From Agarophyton chilense (Eukaryota; Rhodophyta; Florideophyceae; Gracilariales; Gracilariaceae), in the NCBI GenBank assembly GCA_030374765.1, contig JARGXX010000123.1, forward strand, positions 1-64,000: 64,000 nt of DNA, in the 5' to 3' direction. How positions within the stretch are numbered: position 1 is the stretch's first letter; the number at the start of each line of letters is the position of its first letter. Below are positions 20,765 through 32,112 of the stretch, in pieces. The notes beneath the pieces were generated by a model, which was not told the DNA's origin, made no database searches, and saw nothing but the letters and a program-made list of their open reading frames with translations. The position numbers and the translations under genes are program-made.

Positions 20765-21627
20765 TGAAGAGCAACGTCCTCCAGGGAGGTTTTTGGGGAC
20801 TTAAGTTTTTTCCGGAGCCTCCGGCGTGCAACCTCGTTATGAGTAAGAGTAATCCGTTTTCACGGCGTTGCCGGAACGCCGGTGATGCACCCGCTGGACC
20901 GGGTGCCGTACACGTTGCCGCAGCCCCCGCGCGACACGTGGCCGCCAGATTGGCTCCTTTGTTAGACGGACATTTAGCTATTTAGGATAGACTTTATTTA
21001 TTCTATTCTACGGTGACTACAGTACTTAGGCCGCCGGCCTCACGGCCGCCGGTCCAGTAAAGTCTCCCCAACAAGGGTGATCTTGGTCTTCCAGATCTTG
21101 GCTCTGGGTCGAACCGCCTGCGCGGATATACAACTCCTTACGGAGGGATTTCGCGTGGTGCACGGCTTCCCAACCCCCTTGGACGTTCAAGCATCCTTCG
21201 TGTGTTGGGTATCTATTCTCACTTTCGTGGTTCCGCCCGTGTATACGGCTTGCTACACCCGGCAGTGCCGGCTATTCCCGAGTCCCCTCTTGCAACTCGT
21301 GTTCAACCTCGCCCTCTTGCCTCTGTTCCCATTTTCCTTCCCTTTTCCTCCCCTTCATTGGGCAATTCCCGCTCTTGCGGCTCTCACTGACACCTGTCGT
21401 GCTCGCCACTCTCGTCGGTTTTGCCTCCTCAGAGGATACGCAAGCACCGCTTCGGCGGATATTCTCGGCTTCTTTCAGCCTCCCTGCGCCCGTCGCGACG
21501 GTTCGGCTCCGGCTTACACCCGGCATTGCGCGCCGATCCCTGGGAGGGCTCTACCGCGCCGGTTACCTCGTGAGAGGAAGATCCGGACATCTTCGTAGGT
21601 TTTCCCCTTTGGGGGCATTGTCCTACA
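20765..21627 (+). repeat. 3' LTR of element B (863 bp)
   Basis: Same length and ends as the 5' LTR, with about 13 substitutions by eye. The second ctgac duplication follows at 21628-21632. Confidence 0.95.
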
Positions 21628-21702
21628 CTGACTACAAGCGACGGCGCACTCTAGTTGTCTAAGAAACATAGCTACAGTTGTTACCCCGCTCAATACTTAG
21701 TT

Positions 21703-22530
21703 ATGAGCCCAGCACCAGCCTCATCCTTCGACACACACAACCGTCACCGTTTTTCTTCGGATCTGAAAAACGTCCGGTGGACTGACGGCAAAGGCAACGA
21801 GGAAGAATATGCAAAGTCAGTGAAACTAAAGACTTCGTCTCAGGAGAAATTGCCCGACTCAAATTCGAACAAGATAGCGTTACCTCTTCGCGGAATAATG
21901 CTGGAGAGCCACTGTCTGGGAGGGCTCGAGATCTGTGTTGTACGATAAGTGACGAAGATGTTGCTTCGGATGAAGTAGTCGACAAGATCGTCAAAGCCAT
22001 CTATAAGAAATATTCGCTGTATGTTGTCAGTGAGGTTTATGGGAAGTTTATCATGTTTCTGAACGTGAAGCGCTCCGGCAATGAAAAACTTGCACAATTT
22101 CTAAATTGGATTCGATACACAGGCGTCTAAGTTTAACGCCCAATCTGGATCCGCCAAGTTGCCCGAGTTGCTGACAGCCTTCATGCTTTTAACCAACTCA
22201 GCAGTCGACAATGGACAGCGTGTCTCGATAATTGCGGCGGCATCAACGAACAGCACCTTAACTGTTGTGGCGACGACTACTGATTACCTCAACACAGTGT
22301 CGTATGAGAAAGTCGCGTCTGGCCTTCCCCAGTGTGATGAAGTCTCTCATGTACGCTCCACTGGATCCCCGAAGCCGATTCTGATCGCTGCTAATGCATC
22401 ACAGCTCCCGCCGCGCAACCAGAACCGCCCCGACCGTCGCAATAAGGGTAGACCACTGTCCATGCGCTATCGTTGTGACAGTTGCGGAAAGTTTGGTCAC
22501 TGGTAAAGGAACCACAACCCGGATGGTTCC
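21703..22530 (+). pseudogene. gag: Gag of the RT-less degenerate element
   Basis: The ATG at 21703 opens MSPAPASSFDTHNR. After a frameshift near 21945 the frame continues through FLNVKRSGNEKLAQFL and LTAFMLLTNSAVDNGQR, a pattern of LTR-element gag capsid domains. The knuckle CDSCGKFGH is followed by a stop (TAA 22504-22506), so its fourth ligand is out of frame. This gag does not resemble that of element B. Confidence 0.6.
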
Positions 22531-22737
22531 TAACCTTCGCATAGGCGTTGCCTCGTCTCCCTGGCTCCGTCGCAGAACCCGTAGCCGCCGAGCAAATAGG
22601 GACAGCAAAATGATGCCCCGACGAAGGCTGTCTCATTTAACTGTGCCACCCTGACCAATTCGACGGCAGCTGTCTCCGCAAATCCCGCGCCCGCCCGTCT
22701 CGGTCCTCTACTAGATGACGGCGCACCGTACAGTGCC

Positions 22738-24106
22738 ATGGGACAATTCCAGCTGCATCTCCAGTGTATCGAATTCGGATTCGCTCCCGACACTCCACTT
22801 GAACCGATTCCTGCATCGCTCAACGGCAACACCAGGTGGCAGTACGGCGTGGGTGCTCATGCAAGCCCCCAGATCAGCATACTTCGCTCGATAGTCCTGC
22901 GCGCCAAGTCTGACCTCGGAAATGACATCAACATCACCCACTTAGTGCTCCAAGGATCATCGCAGTCGGTGATCGGGAGAAATGTCACCCGCAAGGCGAA
23001 CATCGTTCATCTGATTATGAACGCCCTGTGCTTCGATGTAAACGGCGCGAACGATTCTCTGTCAATCTTTGATGACTGTTTCCTATCTTATATCCCTGTA
23101 AAACGCTTTGCATCATCCAAACCGTACCTTGGATATGTGCTCTACTGTTTGTCCGCAGTTACGCTCGAGAAGTCGCCGTGGGCCGATGTGAAGGCTATCA
23201 TTGACAAGGTGCACACGCATGTTTGCGGCCACGATTGTTTGTCGGACTTAAAGCTGTTGCTACAGCGCAACAAGCTGTGGAACCGTAATGTCGCCCAGTA
23301 CGTGGCAGACATGGTGAACGATTGCACAGCCTGTCGGTCTACTGCCCTTCCACCTCCAACGAGGAAGGTGTCGATCAGCTCGTTGAACACGGCATTCAAC
23401 GACGTTTTATGCATTGAACACTTGTTTCTGGATCAAATTTGCGTGCTAAATACAATGGAAAATGTGTCTCGCTACTCCACTGCCCACGTGGTCAAGTCCA
23501 CGTCTATGCAGGAGCCAGTTACCGGGTTTGAGGCAAGTTGGGTGGCTCAATTCTGGCACCCACAAGCCACCAGAGGAGACAAAGCGTTTCTCCTTGGAGC
23601 ATTCCGAGATCATTGCAAGCAGCTTCACATCCCGCTTCATTCAGTGGCGCCCTCGTCGTCATGCTAAAAACGCAATTGAGTCAAAGAATAACATCATTCG
23701 CAGTGTTTTCTTGAGGCCCAAGTCGGCAGCCGGTGCAGAGTTCACCGCTGACCGCTCTGCTTACATGGCTGTAACAATAAGCAATGAATTATATGGCAAT
23801 GACATCATGTTAGCATTCGAAATGGCAAAAGGCTTCACCAAACCCATCAATGGCAAACCATATGACAATGTGCTCCCAGCAGACGTGGCAGAAGCCGGCG
23901 AACTGTTCATCGCTCTTCGCAAGCTACAGAGCATCCTTAAGTCCAAAGTTATCAAAGACATACCATTCACTGCCGGTGACCTCCTCAAAGTGTATGTCAA
24001 ACAGGAAGGTGAGAAGCGCGGAAGATGTTCGCTCCCCAAGACTGTGACATCAGTCCACGCCGAAAGCCGCATTACCACTGTGCCTGGCAAAGCTGGCAAG
24101 GAATAG
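22738..24106 (+). pseudogene. Protease and integrase of the RT-less degenerate element
   Basis: The first part holds a degenerate retropepsin-like motif (LVLQGSSQSVIGRNV). It passes directly into an HHCC-type arm (HTHVCGHD, later CTACRS) and an integrase core beginning VLCIEHLFLDQ. The middle acidic site is in RGDKAFLLGAF. A frameshift near 23640 moves the rest into another frame, where the last acidic site reads NAIESKNNIIRS. The IESK/RS pattern is unlike that of element D or copia and suggests a separate integrase lineage. TAG at 24104-24106 ends the frame. The product cannot be functional here. Confidence 0.6.
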
Positions 24107-24291
24107 ACAGCCGAGTTTGAGGATATGCGCGTGGCAATCTCTGACACGAGCTTTTCAAAGCTTGGGCACGACGGTATTGATGCCCTGGATGACATGAATG
24201 ACATCGAAATGCCACAAGAGTCCAATTACAACTCCGAATCAACTCCTGACACTGCGGCTGCCGACACTTGTGAAAGAGCAACCATAAGGGT

Positions 24292-24451
24292 TGAGCCCTG
24301 TAAGCCGCCGGGGCCTGAGGTATCTTTCAGACGCCACGTGGACTGGTCGACCTCAGGCGGACTCATGTACATTATTTATTTATTATAATTAGTGTAATAG
24401 AATAGCATTACAGTGCCAGTGAAATCCCTGTGTAGGACCGTTGATAGCGGT
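24292..24451 (+). repeat. Extra copy of the start of the element C LTR
   Basis: tgagccctgtaagcc begins here and again at 24452, and the two 160-bp stretches are clearly related but with many substitutions. It may be a remnant of an older LTR or a tandem duplication of the LTR start. Confidence 0.6.
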
Positions 24452-24874
24452 TGAGCCCTGTAAGCCGGCGGGCCCTGAAGGATTTTACAGATGACCCGTG
24501 GTCGGGTCGACCTCAGGTAGACTCATGTAGATTAATAATTTATTTTAATTAGTGTAATAGATTAGCATTACAGTGTCAGGGAGATCTCAGCGCCTCGCCA
24601 GTACTATTTACTTGGCTCGAGGGACGCTTCTCCCTTAGAGTACGGTAGGCACCGTTAGGATACTAAATAACCCCCTTTGGTACACAAGTTCCACCCTTTG
24701 GTCTTCAAGCCATCGTTTCCATAGCTCCAACTTGTAAAAATACGCAGTAAACGCCAGCCCATTGCACCAAGTATTCTGGGAGTGCCGCCATCAAGGATTC
24801 GAAGCTTAGGACCCGCTCTACCACGTTAACACCGGTCGAGACCCGTACGCTGACCCAACAGTCATTGCGTTACA
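24452..24874 (+). repeat. 5' LTR of element C (about 423 bp)
   Basis: Begins tgagccctg and ends gttaca three bases before the primer site. The left end is inferred from the TG start and the duplicated copy, since no 3' LTR is available for comparison. Confidence 0.65.
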
Positions 24875-24877
24875 TTT

Positions 24878-24895
24878 TGGTCTCCCGACTCAGAA
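24878..24895 (+). promoter_or_regulatory. Primer binding site of element C
   Basis: TGGTCTCCCGACTCAGAA differs at one base from the site of element B and has the same 3-nt spacing from the LTR. Confidence 0.7.
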
Positions 24896-24982
24896 ACCTT
24901 CGGAATAATTGAACGGAACACACCCAGCCGACCAGACCATAAAACTCCCACGGCAGGAACAGCTGCCACTGCAACGCCGACG

Positions 24983-26881
24983 ATGTCGCCTGAACCTGAG
25001 GTTGATAATGTTAGCGACCGCAGGAGCTCAAGAAGCCAGCCGCAAGGAGTACTGACTCCCATGGACGATCCTGAAAGGATTCGCCGAGAACCCACGGTAG
25101 CAGCCCGTTTACGAGAACGACTCAGCAGGGCCACCTCTAGGCCAGGAACACCACAAGGAGAATCCCGTAAGACCGAAGGAATTAGAACGAATATACCCGC
25201 CGGACTTGCCGACCTTCTCTGGCCCCATCTCCGTGAGCTCTGCTCAGCCCATGTGGATTCCAATGTGGACATGCGACTCGCCACGGCGATCGCTGAAGAT
25301 ACGGATTACCTCGTTACGCGAATCGTCCCCAAGGTCATGGAGTCTGAGTTATTCTTAGACTCCCCCATTCAGGCCGTTCGATGAGCAGTCACCAGCCAGG
25401 CAGGCAACACGGTCCCTAGGATCACTCCACAAGTCAACCATCCAGCTTCCATATGGCAACCCCCTACCGAACCCCCAGGAGCGGCGGCGTTATCCGCCCC
25501 TCGCCGGGAATACCATCAGGAACACCCCATGGTGGGACAATCTAGGAGCAGAAGAGAAGCCCTGCGTCTAGATGAGAGACAGGTTGCCCATCAGGAGAAT
25601 CCAAGGGAAGGAAAACCAGGAGCAGAAGAGAAGCTCCGCGTCTAAAAGAGAGACCGCTTGCCCCAATCGACGGATTATATGAGGTACAGCGACCTCAGGG
25701 ATCCATCGGATCTGATAGAGAGATCGATCATTTAGGTCCCTATTTCGCTGGAAAGAAAAAAAGCAACCGCAGGAGAAAGAGGAAAAGAAGTAGCAAAAGA
25801 AGAGACCATTCGGACACGAGTGATTCCGAATCGGGCTCGACCAAAACGACCGACTCGGAAGTGGATGAGGCTGCCGTTCAAGGCCTCAGACTACTGACAA
25901 CCACCAATGCACTCTTTCTAAAGGTTCTAGACTACCTGAATTACCGGTTGGCCGACAGGTCCCCCAAATATTCGGGTTCGGTTGCTCGCAGAGTCGCCAA
26001 ATGGGCAAAACAGATGAAACTAACCATTACGGACAAGTTCTCGAGTTCCGATCCCATTGCTGTCCTTAAGTTTCTCAGTTTGTTTCGTACGTCCTGTCAT
26101 CAGAACGGTGTCTACGAGGGCGCCGCTCTGTACGTACCTTTTCCAATTCTTCCTTACAGGACAGGCGCCTGACCGAGTGGTTTCGAAGATATCTGGCACA
26201 ACTGACCTCGTGGATGTCCGAGACTGTGAGCTCCTCAGGTAATAACCTCAGGTTCTTCATTACCTCTTGGAAACTTATGCCACGGATGACGTTATAATGG
26301 ATGCCCACCAGGAAGTAATCTCCTTTAGGAAGAGCTCCAACATGACCAAATCGGCTTTTGCAGACGACCTATGGAAGAAGGCTTACCGATGTGGAAATGT
26401 ATTCTCCGAAGGACGGCTCAAACGTCACTTCATCAGGGGAATACTCCCTGCCTTTTGGACACATGTCCGCAACTACGACACGGAAACCCCACAATACTCC
26501 TTCCAAATGCTCGTTACTTATGCCGAGGGTTATGGCAAAACCTACAGGACTTCCAGGCGGAATGATGACGTGACGTATCCAGAGGACACGCAACCCTATT
26601 GCGTAAACCCAACCAAGCCCATTTGGTTAGCTCCACGGAATCGGACATGGAATCATCACTCCTTTATGTCGACTCGGGAGATGCCCTCGCGGTCAACTTC
26701 AGTGCTCCTCCCCCCGGTCCCCCATCATATACCTCCCAGAAAACTACAGCGACCACTGGACCACCCGCGCCCAAGTATTCTCCCTTTCCACCCCGCAAGG
26801 ACGTTTTTGTTCGTGCCCAAGGGCTTGCTTCCTCTGCCTTTTTACGGCCCTACCTTGCGACTGCACGAGGGATATACCTGA
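24983..26881 (+). pseudogene. gag: Gag of element C (several frames)
   Basis: The frame starts at about 24983 (MSPEPEVDNVSDRRS), stops at 25384, and resumes at 25861. There the capsid-like segment (LFLKVLDYLNYRLAD, DPIAVLKFL) parallels the B gag. A shift near 26170 moves it to the frame starting METYATDDVIMDAHQE, with YRCGNVFSEGRLKRHF matching the B gag pattern. No intact zinc knuckle was found. The frames are too broken for a product. Confidence 0.65.
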
Positions 26882-27035
26882 GGACGCATGAAAAAACCTC
26901 CTAGCCCTAAGGGAAGAGAATTACCAAATGCAGAGATCCGAAGGAATGTACAACAGGGCACAGCAACGAACTACAGGGACCCCTGGAAGCTCACGCTATT
27001 ACACGCCTCCGGATACTCCGATCAAACCCCATTAG

Positions 27036-28241
27036 GTGCACGACATTGTAGATCCTACGGACGACCCCGTGGAAGAACCCTATCCTCAGAAAGAAACAAA
27101 ACACCCTTCGGAAAACTCCTGGAGGGACCACTCGAGGCAAAATCTTCCCTCTTTAAGCCCCTGCCTCAACCAATTGGACGGTCATGAGCCAAAGAGCTAC
27201 TCACCTCCCAATACGAACCACCGACAATGGACCAGTCAGGATGAACAACAACTGGAACACAGTAACGATCTCGTCTATATCCTCAGGAGAGAGAACTATA
27301 AAGTTGTAGTAACAGTAGGACTTCATTCCAACAACTCTCGGATGACCACAGCTGTGTTGGACACAGGCGCTGGTCCCAATTTGGTCCATCCTAAGCTACT
27401 CCCACTGGGTTGGCAAGATTTCGTTCAGGAAAAGAAGAACCCAAGGATTACCGATGCATCACGTAGACCAATGGAAATTAAAGGGATAGTACCACTTTAC
27501 CTCCAGGTAGGACAATTCAAAGTCCGCACGTGGTTCCTTGTATGTCCTAACTTGGGCGCTGAGGCAATCCTAGGGACCTCCTTTATCGATCGATACATTA
27601 AGGTCATTTATCCAGGCCTTAGAAAGGTCGCGTTCTACTGCGCACCTTCCATCTCCATAACTGGTTCCGCGCCAGGGCCAAAAGCTAACGGAAAACGAGC
27701 GTTTGTCTCCAAAAACACGAATTCCAATAAGGTTCGTCCGTCGAAGGCCATAACGATACTGCCGATGACTCAAATCGCAGTATCGGTCCATTCCCAGTTC
27801 TCAGGTCTCGAAACGATTCAGAACCACCCGATAAGGGTTCTGAAGCACCTTGCCTTAATGGCCAATGGAGTCATGGACATCCACCCCAATAGGTCCTTTT
27901 TGGTCACAATCAGCAACATCCGAGATAAACCAGTGCGATTACCTAAAGGTACAGTTATTGGTATCACTCTACCCGCGCCCGTGGCCATTATGGAGGCCAA
28001 AATGGATAATCTTGCGACGCCAACTCCCGACGAAGACGTCGACTCTTGGGAGGGGACGGTCGCCATCGGCGAAGATTTCGAATCCTATAGGCCCCAGGTA
28101 CTTGATCTTCTAAGGGAATACCATGCCATGTGGTCAGGTAGATTGGGCACAATCAGAGCCACTACACACCGCATTGACCTTCAGAACGATTCTAGACCAC
28201 AGTTCCAGCACCCGTACCGCACCGGCCTTAAAGGTAGGTAA
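27036..28241 (+). pseudogene. Protease region of element C pol
   Basis: A 400-codon open frame holds a retropepsin with its catalytic triplet intact (VLDTGAGPNLV; Asp codon at 27360-27362) and the ILGTSFIDRYI end motif. It then crosses the linker toward RT (LREYHAMWSGRLGTIRAT). The frame stops at TAG or TAA before RT, so it is separated from the polymerase. The protease itself looks unbroken, but the element as a whole is dead. Confidence 0.7.
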
Positions 28242-28250
28242 ATTGTTGCC

Positions 28251-29778
28251 GACCAGATGGACAAGATGCGCAAAGCTCAAGTCATAGAGCCAGCGCCTCC
28301 AAACCAATCCGAATGGGCAAGTCCCCTTGTCCTCATGGCGAAGAAAGATGGCTCCGTCAGGTTCTGTGTCGACTACAGGAAGCTGAACGCAGTAACCAAG
28401 AGGGACTCATACCCGATACCCCGCATGGACGACTGTCTGGATTTCTTAGGCGAAGCTGTCGAATTTACCACACTGGACGCTTACTCGGGATATTGGCAAA
28501 TCCCTTTGGCCGAAGACGCGAGAGCGCTGACAACCTTTACCACCCATGAAGGTCTGTTCAGATTTACTCGTATGCCCTTTGGTTTGAAAAATGCACCAGC
28601 CAACGTTCCAACGGGTAATGGACATTTTATTGTCCAGAGTCAAATGGAAGTTCGCCCTGGTCCATTTGGAAGACGTTATAATCTTCTCACGGACCGTAAA
28701 GGAACACTTTCGCAACGGGAAGAAGGTGCAAACAATCCTACAGGACGCTGTAGTAACACTGAAACTCCGCAAATGCGCTTTCTTCCAGGCCTCAGTGGAC
28801 TATCTCGGTCATGTCGTCCTCCAAGGAAAGCTAAAGGTGGCCACAAGGACCACAAATGCGATCCCCCAGGCTAAGCCTCCTAGGACCCGTACGGAACTAC
28901 GATCCTTCGTGAGCTCGTGCAACGTCTACCGACGGTTCGTTCAAGGGTTTGCCAAGATCTCGGCCCCTTTCATCGCGATGCTGAAGAAGGGAACACCTTC
29001 GGAGTTCGAAGCCCTTACGGACGACCAGTACGAGGCATTTCAGACCCTAAAGGACAAATTGCTAAACCAACCTATATAGGCTTTACAGCCCAATAGGCCC
29101 TTTGCCCTAGATACAGACGCCGCTGATGTGCAAGTGAGATGTGCACTGCTACAGGAACAGAAGTCAGCAAAAAACTATCGACCTAATGGATACTGGAGCA
29201 AAACGCTCACCAGCGCGGAGCGAAACTACAGCACTACTGAAAAGGAATGCCAAGCCATGGTATGGTCCGTATTGACACTCCGTCTGTACCTCGACGGAAC
29301 CAGGTTTACCATGAGGACAGACAATGATTCATTCCGCTGGTTACTCAATATGACAGATGCATCAAGTCGCCTCGCTCGGTGGCGCCTCAGGATTTCACAA
29401 TATGACTACGAGAGAACCTATAGACCGGGTATCAAGCACCAGGCAGCAGATGTTCTGTCGCGAATCATTATCGACCGAACTGATGACACTTCATTGGACG
29501 ATCTAGTTTCTAACCCCTTTACAGATGATGGACCTCAGGGTTATACGGAAACGCAAGACCTTATGGGTAAGGTGCAATCGGATGATCGTGAGGTAAAGGA
29601 GGACCAAGTATACCTATTGAACTGGGAGACAATACCGCCCAATTCGACACCACCTCAAGTTAATGCGATAGCCCCGGAGGAAAAAGAACTCCTCCCTATA
29701 ACTATTGCGAAACACCTACAGGCGCAGGTCGAAGAAGAGTACTGCAATGAAACCGCCCAATCGGCAGGAACCCCTTGA
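28251..29778 (+). pseudogene. Reverse transcriptase and RNase H of element C
   Basis: The RT fingers and early palm are clear (FCVDYRKLNAVT, FTTLDAYSGYWQIPLA, RMPFGLKNAPA). A frameshift near 28600 leads to the rest, where the catalytic box reads HLED in place of YLDD. A TAG at about 29077 separates RT from RNase H. In RNase H the first site region (LDTDAADVQVRCALLQ) precedes the frame, and KECQAMVWSV and RTDNDSFRWLL follow. The altered catalytic box plus shifts make it inactive. Confidence 0.75.
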
Positions 29779-29901
29779 TTCCTATTCGACTATGACCGAT
29801 TTTGACTACGGTGTCGCCGCTCACCGCTGGATGGCGAATTCCAACGGGTAATACCAAGTCGACTAAGGGCGCGCTTTCTCTTCCTCGCCCTTTTCCCTCG
29901 C

Positions 29902-30840
29902 TTGGCTGGTCACCCTGGAAGCCGCCGAATGTACCAGACCCTAAGGAAGTTTTTCTACTGGCCACTAATGGTGCAGGACCTATCGCAAACCTCACTGAAC
30001 TGTACATCTTGCCCTCAAATCCGAGGGTCTCGCGCCAACCATCAGGCCATATTGAAGCGCTTCCTTGCCGTAGGTCCGATGGAATTTGTTGCTATGGATA
30101 TACTTGGGCCTTTGCCTAATTCATCCCATGGGAAACGGTTTGTTTTGGTCATAACCTATAGGTTTACCAAACTTACCCGAGCCCTACCCCTAGGGAGGAC
30201 AACGGCCGCGGATGTCGCCACGGTCTTCTTGTCCCACTGGGTATATCCATATGGCATGCCACTCTACCTCCTTACGGGTGACGGCAGTCAGTTTGTATCC
30301 AAATTCTTCTCACACATTTGTGCGACCTTAGGTTTCAAAGACCTGAGCACCACGGCTTACCACCCGCAAACCAATGGCCGAGCCGAACGCTTCAACCGCA
30401 CCCTTCTGGGCCTATTGGCACACTACGTATCGGAGCACCAATTCAACTAGGACGACTGCGTTGAGCCACTGGTTTATGCCTACAACATGCAAGTGCACGC
30501 TTACACGTGGACAACACCTTTCGATTTGACGCTACCGAGATCGCCGCCGCCGATAGCTGTTGACCTTCAGGAGTCAATCACATCCCAGGACATATCCGAA
30601 GGAATGACTCTGACCCAAGCGAAGCGGTACTCGCGCCGACGCATCTACCGCACTATCCAATCGGCTAGAACTGTACTGAACAAAGCCCATTGGCGTTACA
30701 AGGTCAATTTCGACAAGACCGTTTTGAACACCCCGACCTTCGGGAAAGCAGAACTTGTTTACGTTTACCGTCCACCGAATTACAGTGATGAACTCGAGGA
30801 CTCTACGCTGAAGCTCTTACCTCGCTCTACGGGACCATAA
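29902..30840 (+). pseudogene. Integrase of element C
   Basis: The first frame begins AGHPGSRRMYQTL, contains the CxxC pair (CTSCPQ) and all three catalytic acids (VAMDILGP, TGDGSQF, NGRAERFNRT). A TAG at 30448-30450 ends it. The C-terminal domain continues at 30487-30840 with ...YVYRPPNYSDEL. The core itself looks intact. Confidence 0.75.
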
Positions 30841-31140
30841 AAAGTCCTTAAGGCCAACTAACACACCATTTCGTTACTAATTGACGGCCTACAGGACACC
30901 GTATCTATTGATCGGGTGACACGAGCCCCCCAGCTCTCCCGAATCACCAAAGTCCCAGCCCCCTGGTTCAGCGAGATCACTACGACCTCAGGTCGACTCT
31001 CAAGGCCCCATACCCACTAAGGCAGTTCCCGCGGACCCGACTAGCCCCATGGACCCGATGGTCAATGCTAACGACGCCGACCCATCTCTTCCAACCGACT
31101 GCGATGGATTTGCCCCTCTGGAAAACACTCTTCTGCCGAA

Positions 31141-31320
31141 GAATAAATACCAACAGGAATATGGAATTAATCGAATCATCTTCGCCGGTCGGGGAGAAGA
31201 TGGAACTATGCGCTATCGCGTCCATTAGTTCGGCTACACACCTGAGAAAGACTCTTGGAAAGAGCCTAAAACCATACCGACTAATTCTAGCGCCCGCTAT
31301 TGGCGCAAAATCGGCAGCCC
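31141..31320 (+). pseudogene. Chromodomain of element C with an internal stop
   Basis: Reading from 31141, YGINRIIFAGRGEDGTMRYR is followed by VH, then TAG (31225-31227) where a Trp codon is expected, then FGYTPEKDSWKEPKTIP. The tryptophan-to-stop change is one base (TGG to TAG). The pattern matches the chromodomains of B and D. Confidence 0.65.
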
Positions 31321-31728
31321 GGAGGGCAGCCTTCTAAAAGGTGCCACCATTGGCCCGAAGAATACCAAAAGGCTTCTAGAAACGCCTCTAGAAACGCCTC
31401 CCGACACGACGGTTCGCCGGAGCACGACGGGTCGTCGTAGCTCCCGCATCAGAGAACGACGTCAGTCTTAAGGAGACGACTGAGGAAGACCGGAAACACC
31501 CTCAAGGTTGGTCGTCGTCCCAGGGCACGCAAGTTTGAGGAAGACAGGAAGCAGCTGTAGAAGAGCACAACATTACTTTATTTGACAAACTATCAGAGGC
31601 CATACAGCCCTGGCCATGACCTCAAGGTTCGCAAAAGCACTCCAAACACCGACAGGACTCACTGTAGCAACGCAGGAGTAGCTTCGTCGTCCACATTGGA
31701 ACCTGCAGGAGCGAAACCGGGACGAGGG

Positions 31729-32112
31729 TCAGACTACTGTACCAAAAGGACCGGCCCTAGCGAGCCAAGCACGCTTCTTCGGCAGAGATTCACCTGGGAA
31801 ACTATTGTCACCATCAGAAGCCTCCCGGTCGCCCAAATTTAGATTATACCGGGCATCAAATTCAGCAATAACCCTCTGGGACGGCACTTCGGCATTCTGT
31901 TGCAGGATATTGACCATAGCGGTCTTCAGATCCTGACTCTGTTGGGCAACCGCGGCGTAGCGCGCTGAGCAACGCGCCCAGGAACAAGCTTTCCTCAGGA
32001 CTTTCGCGATATCCATCGGGGCAGTAATACCAACGGTACGGCAGAATTGCATGACGCATTGCCCTCGGATTTCATCCGATGATATGGTTATAGAGGTCTT
32101 AGGGGCGCTCAT
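31729..32112 (-). CDS. Antisense ORF of element C (127 aa)
   Basis: The ATG at 32110-32112 opens MSAPKTSITISSDEIRG. The frame is also open further upstream to 32376 without another ATG. It lies in the same place as the antisense frames of B and D, between chromodomain and the expected 3' LTR. The composition (helical, no bias) looks protein-like, but I could not align it with the B/D antisense protein. It has no recognised domain. It may be unrelated, decayed, or chance. Confidence 0.35.
   Translation of the reverse strand: MSAPKTSITISSDEIRGQCVMQFCRTVGITAPMDIAKVLRKACSWARCSARYAAVAQQSQDLKTAMVNILQQNAEVPSQRVIAEFDARYNLNLGDREASDGDNSFPGESLPKKRAWLARAGPFGTVV

Larger units (their letters stand above)
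11610..21627 (+). mobile_element. Element B: young, non-autonomous chromovirus (10,018 bp)
   Basis: Two 863-bp LTRs (TG...CA) bound the element, with a perfect 5-bp duplication outside. By eye the LTRs differ at about 13 positions (about 98.5% identity), so insertion was recent. Inside are a primer binding site, a 704-codon gag, a -1 frameshift signal, a long pol frame with a decayed protease and only a short trace of RT, a chromodomain frame and an antisense frame next to the 3' LTR. RT core, RNase H and integrase core are absent. It therefore must have moved with enzymes supplied by a relative. Confidence 0.93.
21628..24291 (+). mobile_element. Degenerate retroelement with gag, protease and integrase but no RT
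   Basis: This stretch continues the sequence that B interrupted. It has a gag with zinc knuckle, a protease-like segment and an integrase, all with frameshifts or stops. No RT or RNase H separates protease and integrase, which points to an internal deletion or, less likely, a Ty1/copia-like order with RT lost. It ends near 24291, where an LTR-like repeat begins. Confidence 0.65.

Noticed and set aside
24790-24830. GGATTCGAA-like T-loop suggesting a tRNA gene
   Set aside because: No acceptor or anticodon stem pairs around it; it lies in the element C LTR.
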